Part shown: one piece after another, positions 34,144 through 43,456 of the stretch
Position numbering within the stretch: position 1 is the stretch's first letter
How the letters are laid out: every line of letters starts with the position of its first letter
From: Anaspis maculata
Taxonomy: Eukaryota > Arthropoda > Insecta > Coleoptera > Scraptiidae
Reading direction: 5' to 3'
DNA length: 64,000 nucleotides
Assembly (NCBI GenBank): GCA_949128115.1
Contig: OX421967.1
Location: forward strand, 56,618,855-56,682,854
Translations under genes and position numbers: made by a program
The notes under the pieces: model-generated
What the model was told of the DNA's origin: nothing
The model's input: only the letters and a program-made list of their open reading frames with translations
The model's database searches: none

Positions 34144-34724
34144 ACATACCATCCGTTTTTTATTTTAGGTCCCAGCCCGTAGCACCTTTATTATGGGTTT
34201 TACACCCAATATATTATGTATTTTTGATATCAGAAAAACAAGATCTTTCGAGTGATGATGTCAAATTATTTTTGATAGATGTCATTTTTTGACAAATGAC
34301 AGAATAGTACTCGTGGTACATCATTTTAAAGCCCATAAATTTCTGAGGAGAACTGTGTTTTTATTTTTTTGATAGGGTGTCTTTTACAGCTTCTAGGAGT
34401 CTTTTAATAGGGAAAAATGTCAATTCCAGAAATAGTCACTCAATAAGTGATAGGTATTTTTGAAATTAACTAATGGTGATGATCTGATTTTTAAATCGTC
34501 CAAATTATTGGGAAGCTGGGGAGAATTGTATGGGCTTTGAAATGATGTATCACAAGTACTATTCTGTCATTTGTCAAAAAATGACATTTGTCAAAAATAA
34601 TTTGACATATCATCATTCGAAAGATCTTGTTTTTCTGATTTCAAAAATATATAATATATTGGGTGTGAAACCCATAATAAAGGTGCTACGGGCTGGGGCC
34701 TAAAATAAAAAACGGACGGTATGT
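34144..34724. mobile_element. TIR element with ~200-bp inverted arms
   Basis: The left end 'acataccatccgttttttat' is the inverted complement (one mismatch) of the right end at 34705-34724. Similarity extends through 'agcccgtagcacctttatta', 'caagatctttcgagtgatga' and 'tttttgacaaatgacagaat' to near 34345 and back from about 34525. The centre (34350-34520) is unique AT-rich DNA. No ORF and no clear target duplication. Confidence 0.8.
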
Positions 34725-35138
34725 AGGTAATTTAAATGTCAACCTATTCCGTTACATTTCATATTCTCTTATCATCGACCGGTGCTCAATAAACTCACTT
34801 TGAAACAATAATTCGTATTGTTCTTTCAATGGGGCCTTACACTGCCACTTTCACACACCGAGGGCGCCACAACCGTCAATTCGACAATTTTGACGGCGTT
34901 GACGCTCCAGCGACCGACGTCCGACATTTTATGTCTTGATTTGAAATTTGGATAACCTCTGTTTCTTGCTTGAGGTCTCCGGTCACTGTCAGTTACTGGT
35001 CAAACTACTCAAACTCCCCTGTTTTTCCCGTCGTTACGGTCGCTTCATCGAAGTAGGCGCCTCCTACAGTAGTGGCGAAATCACGTTGAGTTTTTCAATT
35101 GCAAGGCCCCATAGCCCCAATACCCTCTTACACATACC
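34725..35138. other. LTR-like fragment, no gene
   Basis: 'ggtgctcaataaactcactt' (34780) followed by 'cgtattgttctttcaatggg' resembles an R-U5 end of a retroelement, possibly a solo LTR. No coding signal is convincing. Confidence 0.25.
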
Positions 35139-35272
35139 GGTTTGTTCGTGTCGCATGAACTTTCTGCACTTTCTGCACTCAAACTGCTGTGATTGGTCAG
35201 CTGCTGCCAGGGACCCCACGCTATTGGCTAGGGTGCAGAAAGTGCAAAAAGTTCATGCGACGCGAACAAACC
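35139..35272. mobile_element. Hairpin MITE, 134 bp
   Basis: 'ggtttgttcgtgtcgcatga' followed by 'actttctgcactttctgcac' is mirrored by 'gtgcagaaagtgcaaaaagt' and 'tcatgcgacgcgaacaaacc', so about 40-bp arms surround a 55-bp loop. Ends in TA-containing flanks. Confidence 0.8.
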
Positions 35273-36120
35273 TATTGACGTATCCACCGAGGTATCCACA
35301 CGTAAAACTTGCAGCAGCGAGGGCACTCTTTTTTTCTAAGTTGAATGCCTGATATTTATCGGAGCTGTCCATGTCCCTGGTGGATACTCTTGCTGCAAAC
35401 CAAATTTGGTCAAAATCTGTTCGGTAGGTACTTCTCGAGCTATCGAGCTTCAAAGTTTTTTCTTTGACAGCTTGTAACTTTTGACGGCTGAGAGATATGT
35501 CATAACTGTCACAGGTTCTGAATAGTCTCTCAAGGGCTTCAAAATGAGCTGTCAAAAATCAAAATCGTTCAATCAAAATCTTCTGTCACTTTTTGACAGT
35601 GACATTTCCATTTTACAGATCACGGTGAAAAGCTTATTTTCTTATTTCCCCCGCCGACTATACGCGCATACCAAATTTCGCTAGAATCGGTCTGACGGTT
35701 TGGAAATCAGATCTCGACGTTTTAGCATACGGGGAGTCCAAAAAAAAAACGAATAATTTTTTTTTTTTCTTTCGCGATCATCTTCTCATTTTTCGAAGAA
35801 TTCGATTTTGATGAGAAGTAAAAATCGTATGAGACCTTGAGACCCCATTACAAAAAGAGAAGAAGGGGGCCTTAAGTGGGGGGGGGGCAGGCAAATGGAG
35901 CCACGCCGCTGTGCCGTGCGCATTACTGCGCGTAGAGGTTGCGCTGTTGCGCAGCAGTCATCATAAAGTGATGCGGGAGCAAGATGCCATTATTGCCATT
36001 CCAAGTATTGTGCATCTAGTGATACAGTATCGTTCATTTATTCAAAATTCCTACTAATCAAAATAATCCAAGTAGGTACTTAGCTAATATCATCAGACTG
36101 GTGCTGAATGCCTGAATAAT
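35273..36120. other. Upstream region of zinc-finger gene 1
   Basis: Mixed AT-rich sequence with a G9-10 run near 35880 and a GC-richer stretch 35890-35960 that could be promoter-proximal. 'atccaagtaggtactta' at about 36066 matches the region upstream of zinc-finger gene 2, so some of the 5' flank was duplicated together with the gene. Confidence 0.4.
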
Positions 36121-36141
36121 AGTTATTCCAGATCGTCTGTC

Positions 36142-37437
36142 ATGGAGGAGCTGAATCGGTGTCAGCAATGTTCGTATGAGTTTGAACTGAAGTTTCAACT
36201 AGAACACCACGTTCAAAGAGCACATGAAAACGTTAACGCGGCAGAACCGTTCCATGCCATCGTAGAACCGGAGCAGTTTTCGTGCATTTGCTGCGAATTC
36301 AGGAATTATTACAAATTGGACTGGTACGAACACTGGAAACACAAACATCAAAACTGGATCGACGCCGACATTGCACGAAGCTCATCTTGTTGTGCAAAAT
36401 TTAGTACATTTCTTTGCGATAACTGCCGATTCAGGTCCAGTTCCGCTTTGCTTTCGGTAAAACACACGGATTCACATAAGTTCACTCGTGCTTCTCGTGA
36501 AATGAATAAATGGCTCAGGTGTCCGAAGTGTTCATTTAAAACCTTTCTGAAAGAAAGTTTGAAGTCGCACATGTTGAAACATGCAGCCGTTGGAGATGTC
36601 GATTGCTTCGAATGTTCCCGTTGTTCACACAAGGCCAACCAGGAAAGAGACTTGAAATCGCACATGTTGGAAGGTCATAATTCCGCTGAAGGCATCGTTT
36701 GGTTCCAATGTGCAAAATGTTCATTCAAAACCAAATGGAAACACGGCCTGAAATCGCACATGTTGAAACATGCTGCTGCTGAAGACATCGTTTGGCTGCA
36801 ATGTGTAAAATGTTCGTACAAAACCATCCGCAAGAATCACTTGAAATTACACATGCTGAAACATGCCGCTGCTGAAGACATCGATTGGTTCCAATGTGCC
36901 AAATGTTCGTTTAAATGTAAGCGGAAAGTGAATTTGAAAAAGCACATGTTGAAACATGCCGCCGCCGAAGACATTGTTTGGTTTCAGTGCGCGAACTGTT
37001 CTTACGTGAGCAAACACGAGAGCAATTTGAAAAGACACAAAGTGAAACACGCTGCTGCCGAAGACATCGTTTGGTTTCAATGCGCAAACTGTTCATACCG
37101 GACCAAATACAAGGACCATTTGAAATTGCACATGTCGAAGTATGGTGCCGCCGAAGACAAAGTTTGGTTTCGGTGTGCAGAATGTTCGTTCAAGAGCACG
37201 CGGAAAGAAAACTTGAAATCGCATGTTGCGTTGAAACACGCTGCTGCTGAAGATGTCGTTTGGTTTCAATGTACGCAATGTTCGTATAAAACTAAACTCA
37301 AGAACAATTTGAAACGGCACCTTTTAACACATGCTGCATCTGACGACATCGTTTGGTTCAACTGTGCGAAGTGTTCGCATAAATACAAACAAAAGTCGGA
37401 TATGAATGTGCACATGAGACGTGTTCATCCGGATTGA
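36142..37437 (+). CDS. C2H2 zinc-finger protein 1 (13 fingers)
   Basis: 431 residues on one open exon from ATG 36142 to TGA 37435-37437. Thirteen C-x2-C-x12-H-x3/4-H fingers cover nearly all of it: fingers 1-3 ('CQQCSYEFELKFQLEHHVQR', 'CICCEFRNYYKLDWYEH', 'CDNCRFRSSSALL') are irregularly spaced, fingers 4-13 are regular. Linkers are 'AAAEDIVWFQ' (10 residues) in place of the canonical TGEKP-type linker of 7. Finger 10 lacks its last histidine ('HMSKYG'). Likely a nuclear DNA-binding protein, target unknown. 'ttccag' just before the leader suggests an acceptor of a 5' UTR intron. It is a paralogue of the gene at 43457-45064 but ends early compared with it. Confidence 0.88.
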   Translation: MEELNRCQQCSYEFELKFQLEHHVQRAHENVNAAEPFHAIVEPEQFSCICCEFRNYYKLDWYEHWKHKHQNWIDADIARSSSCCAKFSTFLCDNCRFRSSSALLSVKHTDSHKFTRASREMNKWLRCPKCSFKTFLKESLKSHMLKHAAVGDVDCFECSRCSHKANQERDLKSHMLEGHNSAEGIVWFQCAKCSFKTKWKHGLKSHMLKHAAAEDIVWLQCVKCSYKTIRKNHLKLHMLKHAAAEDIDWFQCAKCSFKCKRKVNLKKHMLKHAAAEDIVWFQCANCSYVSKHESNLKRHKVKHAAAEDIVWFQCANCSYRTKYKDHLKLHMSKYGAAEDKVWFRCAECSFKSTRKENLKSHVALKHAAAEDVVWFQCTQCSYKTKLKNNLKRHLLTHAASDDIVWFNCAKCSHKYKQKSDMNVHMRRVHPD

Positions 37438-37888
37438 GTGATCGCCTGTTTGGATGCATGAATGCAATCACGCTGATTATAAGCGAGAATATAGCTCGTA
37501 GTGTAAAGAAAACGTCAGGTTGTGAGATGAACATTCCTTGCACTTTCATTGACATCGATTCCAGAGCTTCACACAGTTCATGCTTCCTCTTCGGTCGTCT
37601 CGTTCCGAACCCTCCGTCCCTCCCGCTGTGCGCGCGTCCTCTTCACCGGCGGAAGGCCAGGACTGTACTCTCGGTTCACACGGCCTTTCCTGACTCTCGA
37701 GTGTCCACATTGTGTCTTTAAATTTCCGAAATTTATTTTTTGGAAACAATTCCTTTCGAAACTTTATTAGAACAATGTGTAACTGCTACTTCTTCTTAAA
37801 CAATTAACGTCATCTTAGTGATTTCAGTATATTTGTTAGAATTAAAATTTCGTACCTAAGTGTTATGCTTGATCTTATCACAGCACAT
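37438..37888 (+). other. 3' flank of zinc-finger gene 1
   Basis: Immediately after the TGA another frame reads 'SDRLFGCMNAI', homologous to the 'SDRLFETHEHYRADDAS' tail of the paralogue, so the tail has been put out of frame. The rest is unremarkable. Confidence 0.6.
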
Positions 37889-38527
37889 CTAAAGATTGAA
37901 GTAGGTAAGTATATTCAGTATTTTTTCTAGTGCTTTTTCGTACGCCATTACGTAATCTATTGTTGTTGTCACCCTCCTTGTGACATATGTGTATTCTCCC
38001 TCCTGGTCTCCCATTTCATTTCCGTTCAGTATTTCCCATCCCTTTTCTTCTATATATTCAAGTAGAAGTCTCCTCTCTTTGTTTTCTACTTCATCTTCCG
38101 CTGGTCTGTTCCTGTCTTCCAGTTCTTCACACCTCTTTCCTTTTTCTTTTATCCTGGCATTGAAATCTCCGCCGACCAATATCCGTTCGTCCTCAGTTTC
38201 CGTTGTTACCCGTTCCAGATCATCTTTCAGTTTCTTAATATTTGTGCTGTAAACTGTTATTATTTTCCATCTATTTTGGCCGAAATACACTGTTCTTTCC
38301 ATTACATTGTTTGTGCTTGTGTTTTGATCTACTTTTTCCTCCATTTCTCTTCTCAGCTTCTCACTCCTGTAATTATTCCTCCCTTTGCTCTGCCCTTGCA
38401 TTTTTCTCATATTACTGTTTGGAATTTCCATCGATACTCGCTTGGCAGGGCTTTCTCCGTCTTTTCCCAGTTCTTTTCCTCCACCCATGTCTCCATCAAT
38501 CCTACCACGTCGAATCCTTTTATGCAT
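37889..38527 (-). mobile_element. LINE endonuclease (EEP) fragment
   Basis: 212 codons on the minus strand. 'RILVGGDFNARIKEKG' is the GDFN motif of apurinic-like LINE endonucleases, and 'TTIDYVMAYEKALEKI' the later IDY motif. Lys/Glu-rich composition resembles the RT tail at 1-1134, so the two may belong to the same LINE family (inference). No RT follows in this copy, which is therefore truncated. Confidence 0.8.
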
Positions 38528-38645
38528 TCCTAAAAACTATCCTCTGAGAGAGCCGAACTTTCTCGCCGATAACAGCTACCCATCGTCTCTCGTCGACAGC
38601 CATCGGTAGTCTGGCCGAAGTATCAGTCAGTCAATGTGAGCGTCT
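38528..38645. other. Spacer, nothing recognised
   Basis: GC-moderate sequence between the LINE fragment and the possible protease relic. No feature seen. Confidence 0.3.
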
Positions 38646-38651
38646 GTCTAC

Positions 38652-38835
38652 TGCAAGAACGGCAGCCCCAGGATGCAATCCTCCTGTAGGTTGTCCATCG
38701 GCGAGAAGGCCGTGAACGTATGGTTCTTGCCCACGCGTACGGCCAGAATCTGGTCGTGATAGCGTGTCACGGCTGTCGAGCCGAAGGCTAGCTTCGCTTG
38801 GGCCGTCCGGGGGGGGAAAGGTCCTGAAACTATTA
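38652..38835 (-). pseudogene. Possible retroelement protease C-terminal fragment
   Basis: On the minus strand, one frame reads 'AKLAFGSTAVTRYHDQILAV' then 'RVGKNHTFTAFSPM' and ends 'EDCILGLPFLQ' stop. The 'DCILGLPFL' ending resembles the conserved DxILGxxFL of retropepsins. The piece is GC-rich compared with its surroundings. Without the DTG loop the call is weak; it could instead be a last exon of an unrecognised gene. Confidence 0.3.
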
Positions 38836-39255
38836 GCCCTTTTCAGCCCTCATCCGCCGTGCGGACATCGTTCGCAAGCGAGGCCTCCGGTCTCACCACC
38901 GCCATAAAGAGTGCGCTTCCACCAGAGCCTGAAAGCTCCGCCCTTCAGCCTTGCCGCGCTTTTTTCGCCCTTGGCATCACATAGTACCTATGTTTGATTC
39001 TGCTGAACGCGACCATTGACAACAGATGTCCTCAAAGATACCGTTAACATATATTATTATTATTATACCACGCTGTAGCATCCTTATTAGATCACATGGT
39101 GGTTGTGTTTCTAACACGACTTCGCGCGCTATTTCAAAGAGAAACGTGTGGCAGCCCTGTCGAACTGGGCCGCCGCATGTGTGCCTGTATAGGTATGATG
39201 TCATTATGTTTCTAGCGCTTCAAGCGTGCATGTTAAAGAAAACGCACCGCGTACT
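38836..39255. other. Intergenic, no gene seen
   Basis: Short GC-rich part (38840-38960) followed by an (att)n-like run near 39050. Nothing recognisable. Confidence 0.3.
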
Positions 39256-39277
39256 TTCTGTGTGAAATTGTTCAGCA

Positions 39278-39525
39278 AAATGGGAAAACGCAAGAGAAAC
39301 AGCAGAGAACGGGAGCGAAGAAAACTGAATGACTGAATTAAGCGATTTCGGGCAAAATATGGCTCGTCGGAATCTTCCAGTAAGTTTTTTTTTTCCGTCA
39401 CTTTTGTTTTCTGTTGTAGATGATGACAAACTGGACATCGGTGAATTTTACGTAAAGCATTATGGCGGCTTTACAGAACTTCGTTTGTCGCCGGCGACAG
39501 TCCCCCACTCCACTGTAGTTGAATA
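39278..39525 (+). pseudogene. Decayed two-exon ORF with basic start
   Basis: ATG at 39278 reads 'MGKRKRNSRERERRKLND' then a stop; the same frame continues 'IKRFRAKYGSSESS' to a GT at about 39381. A short candidate intron ends with TAG at 39418-39420, and the next frame reads 'DDKLDIGEFYVKHYGGF' to a stop at 39525. A short, very basic, arginine-rich N-terminus with a serine run is seen in several insect transposon-borne proteins, but the family is not recognised. Confidence 0.25.
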
Positions 39526-39681
39526 ATTTGAACGACGGGACGACAGAAACTCGTGCCGCGGGAATGGGGCACTTGCCTAATTTTTTTTTATTGGCTTAAT
39601 CGATAGTATGGTTTAAAATAATGTACCCGTATTTTTTCTTTTTCCTAAATTCCCAAAATTGCGGCCGCAATGCGTGTTTTG

Positions 39682-39705
39682 AAAATATATTTGTGACGTC
39701 ACAAA

Positions 39706-39713
<8 letters not shown>
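39682..39713. repeat. 32-bp perfect palindrome centred on TGACGTCA, followed by (TA)n
   Basis: The left half aaaatatatttgtgac and the right half gtcacaaatatatttt are exact reverse complements. The centre is a full CRE octamer. A TA dinucleotide run follows to about 39737. It lies just beyond the end of the Tc1 fossil. Confidence 0.9.
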
Positions 39714-39737
<24 letters not shown>

Positions 39738-39753
39738 CAGATCGAACCATTAC

Positions 39754-40250
39754 TTATCTCGACATGCTCTTCTCTAAAGCCCACAGAAAATTCTTAGGAA
39801 TAGCCTTCCATTCTTCCTGAACTGCAATCGCTAATTCATTCAAATTGTCCGATTGTCCTTCTTTTCTTTCAATTTCCACTTTATCCTATACCTACTCCAT
39901 ACATGCTCGATAGGATTCATATCTGGAGACAAGGGTAGCCAATCCATTCTTTCAATATTGTGATCCCCTAAAAATTTGTTGACATTTCTAGCCCGATGAG
40001 GTCGGACGTTGTCGTCGACCAACATGAAATTGTCACCAAAATTTTGAGCAAAGGGGACCACAATATCCTTTACCATCAATATCTCCACAAATCCCTGTAT
40101 CTTTCACCATTCATACTCTCTCCTCTCAGTATCACCAAATCACTTATTCTTCCAGTCCTCATTTTTCCCCAAACAGTCACTCCTCCACCTCCAAAAACCA
40201 CCCTTGCCTATCCCAATGAACATTTCGGGTCACCTAAAGGGATGTTGGTT
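39754..40250 (-). pseudogene. Tc1-type transposase, C-terminal half, frameshifted
   Basis: Minus-strand pieces: 'GGGVTVWGKMRTGRISDLVI', 'MNGERYRD', then in a second frame 'FMLVDDNVRPHRARNVNKFL' and 'DWLPLSPDMNPIEHVW', ending in a third frame with 'FLWALEKSMSR' stop at 39754. The second Asp and the Glu are separated by exactly 34 residues, the DD34E signature of Tc1. At least two frameshifts make it inactive. The N-terminal DNA-binding half is missing. Confidence 0.88.
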
Positions 40251-42099
40251 TTATAAAAGGTATATTAGGGTTTTCTGAACAACTTGTTGTTATATTAAGA
40301 GTTTCAAGAACCCTGAAGTGTTATATACCTTACAATTTTTTAAAATGGTGACATAAACGTATCTGTTACCATGTTCATGATCACTTCAAGTTTAATTCCT
40401 AATAGGTTTATAAAAGTGGATATATAGTTGTCTCCATTTACCACCTTATGTAACTGAGGGTAATCTGGTTTTATAGCGGTGTAACAACACACAACTATAA
40501 ATCTTCCCAGAATTACTGTAACCTCAATAAAACAACTCTCATAAATGGTATATAAGTAACCAATTTGAAATCTTCCTAGTGAGAAAAGTAAAGGATTAGT
40601 GCCGACTAATACTGTTAGAAAACCAAAAGTACCTATAACTTCAATTACAAAACACTGAGTTTTACAGTGGGGTCTTTCTATAATATGTCGAGTGATATGT
40701 GGTCGTTTGAAGTCAAAACAAAATGGATGACAGATCGGGAGAGATTAAGAAAGTGAATTCGCGAATAAAAAGTAATTGGAAGAAAGTGAAAGAAGGGGTT
40801 CGTTTCATTGTAGAGCGAAACAAAACCTGAATCTCATTCTTACGAGAACATCTCACAATCAACATCTCACAAGTACAATTTTGGACGACATTGCCAGAAT
40901 TTTCACAAAATTTTGCGTCGCACAGGAAATAATGCAGTTGGCGCGGGAGAAACCCAGTTGCTACTGCAGGTTTCATAAAGAGATCAGTTATTACCATTAC
41001 GACTAGATGTCACCATTATATAACCTTCGGGTATATCACGGTCATTTGTACTTCTGCTATAAAACTTAAAGGCATCAAACTGTTACTATTACGATTAGAT
41101 GCTACCACTTATAATCTTCGGGTATATTGCGGTCATTTGTACTTCTCCTATATAACCTGAAGGCATATATTGGTGTCAATGCTTCCTTGAATGTTTCTTA
41201 TGGGTATAATAGGTCTAAAATTTGCGATACATGTGATATAATTGTTATTTAAGAGTGATAGCTGACGACTTGTAATTTCGGCCATATTTGTTTGTTCAAA
41301 TAATGGAGCTTGTTTGGAACATTTCGTAAAAAGGCATATTTTGATTGAAGAAATCATAGAAAATTCATTTATTCTTGGAAAGAGGTCTGAATATCGAATG
41401 TCATTCAAGGAAAACAAAAAAAAACCAAATTTGTCAATGATAATTTTTACTATTTTCTATGAAAAAGTATCAAAACCTAATTATATTTGGAGCGCGTGAT
41501 TTTTATCGAGGTAGGTCAGAAAATTACTCGATATATTGTACTTCCCAGGTGTTATTCGCGAGTCTACTGGCAAGAAATTGGTCATTACCATCATAATAGT
41601 AGATGAAAAGATTTGTAATAATCAGGATTCATGACTTGTCTTAGCAAAAATCTTATGCCGGATTGAAAGGAAGACAACATTATGAATAAATATTGCGAGC
41701 AAGAGAGAGGCATAGTTTTTTTTGTGAAGTAGCTCAGTCACGTAGTTATATTAACATGATAACAACTTCTATAAACTAAGTTTATAATCACTACTAGTAA
41801 GTGATAATAACTATATCATCACCTATAGTGATCACAAATAACTTGTGCAGAGTTATATAAGAGGTTTTATAAGAGGTTTGTAAGATACGCTGATTACAAT
41901 AATATAACCAAGACTATAAAACTAACGGGTACTTCTGATACGTGACGGTAACCTTTATAGGGTTCTCCACTTTGGATATATAGATGGTTTGTAAAAGTTA
42001 TGTAGGAGTAACGAACGCAAACTAATATAACCTATAGTTTCATAAACTAGTGAAGAAAATGTAGTGATCACCTTAATATAACCAAAAATGTTCATTGGG
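40212..42099. mobile_element. Candidate TIR element abutting the Tc1 fossil
   Basis: 'cccaatgaacattt' (about 40212) has its exact inverted complement 'aaatgttcattggg' at about 42086. Inside, 'tataacc' and 'gtaataactat' words recur in both orientations, giving many short inverted repeats. The small ORFs (40776-41006, 41148-41417) have no recognised motif. The left terminus cuts into transposase-derived sequence, so the boundary is inferred. Confidence 0.45.
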
Positions 42100-43093
42100 G
42101 GGGTAACTTTGAACAAAAAAATAACTGTGCTATAATAATTAATAGCGAAAATAATATCAGGTTTAGATACATGCAGTTTTTTTTATAAGGTTTATTATAC
42201 TTTCAGGAATTATATGGCAGCATTGGTTGAAGATCACTATTTTAGGTTGGTAATAATGACGTTTTGTTGACAGCTGTCAAAAAAGTGAGGTTGATGAGGT
42301 GCGCAAACTTTACCGTTTGGAAAAGTTAGTATTTGCATTACAGGCTCCAAAATTCGTTTATGTTACCTTTGAAATGTTGCGACAAAGATGTAATGACCTG
42401 AAGCGTTCCATCAAAACTTTACAGTGAATAACTATGGACTTAATGTATTGTTCAGAGATATTGATCTCTTCATTTTATATTCTTACGTTTACCTAATCAC
42501 ATTTTTGCCGTAGAATTTTTGGAAAATTATGTGTTATTTTCAACTATGTCATTCATGGGTTTAATTCAAGGTTTTATTCTTATGATATAGTCTTTTTTTA
42601 TTGTACCTGCATGTAAAACTAATAAAATACCTGAACATAACTTATAGTCTCTTTAAAATATGGAGAATTTTTTTTTAAATCAAACAATTTTTTTTTTAGT
42701 TTTGTAGCGTTCAAAGAAACGCTATTAAAAAGGTTTCATTGAAATTGCATGTTTCGATTACCTTTGTTCAAAGTAACCTCAACCGAGGGGTTACTTTGAA
42801 CACCCACATTTTAATTTAAAAAAAGGCCTTGTTGGTCATATTGCAATTGGAATTTTTGATTAACTGTAGCTCAAAGCGATGCCCGTGATATACTTTTTTT
42901 TTTCAAAATTTCCACACAAACACTTTCGAAGATATCAGCACTCAAACTGGAAAACTGTTCAAAGTAACCTCGTTCTACGGTAGGTATGTAGGTACACATG
43001 CGAGATAAAAATTAGAAAACGCTCTGAAAAACTTTCTTTGGTACATCTAAGGTAACGAAAAAATCAAGCACAAATTTTAATTTCAGTTTTGTT
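42100..43093. other. AT-rich intergenic, no gene
   Basis: The phrase 'ggggtaactttgaaca' appears near 42100 and, as 'ggggttactttgaacaccca', near 42787, and 'caaagtaacctc' occurs near 42770 and 42960, so this is an old repeat with direct and inverted pieces. No coding signal. Confidence 0.4.
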
Positions 43094-43261
43094 AAGGTGC
43101 GTTCAGTCAGCTTATTTAGCCGCAAGTTTTAATTTCAGTCGTAAGCGCAGCATCGCTTATTGGCTGATCTGAAGAGGCTGGTTCATGACAGCCAATGAGC
43201 ATCGCTGCGCTTACGGCTAAAACTAAAACTTGCGGCTAAATAAGCTGACTGAACGCACCTT
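43094..43261. mobile_element. Hairpin MITE, ~168 bp, near-TTAA flanks
   Basis: 'aaggtgcgttcagtcagctt' then 'atttagccgcaagtttta' is mirrored by 'taaaacttgcggctaaat' and 'aagctgactgaacgcacctt'; arms of about 70 bp. The left flank is TTAA and the right flank TTTA, consistent with a decayed TTAA target duplication. Confidence 0.85.
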
Positions 43262-43456
43262 TACTTAAAAATAGATCAACCATAAACGCAAAACGAACAC
43301 TTTGCACTTTGAAAGGTGAGTAGGTCCTACATACCTACATGTGACCTACATAGGTACGCAATTATTTACTTGAATTACATTAGGTAGCATTTATGTAGAT
43401 TCCTTTTCAAAATAAATGGAACAGACATTCGACCTGCACTTAGGCCGAGCTTTATT

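Noticed and set aside
32248..34182. Many ORFs of 60-106 codons on both strands within the heat-shock-element array
   Set aside because: The repeated Arg/Phe/Ile/Ser-rich translations simply mirror the pentamer repeat; no start context, domain or splice structure.
34948..35352. 134-codon ORF before zinc-finger gene 1
   Set aside because: It crosses a hairpin MITE and has no domain or splice support.
36348..37320. Minus-strand ORFs opposite zinc-finger gene 1, and plus-strand ORFs of up to 339 codons opposite gene 2
   Set aside because: Antisense shadows of the repetitive finger codons; the sense frames carry the zinc ligands.
38240..38609. Plus-strand Cys/Phe/Ser-rich ORFs near 38.3 kb
   Set aside because: Antisense of the LINE endonuclease fragment.
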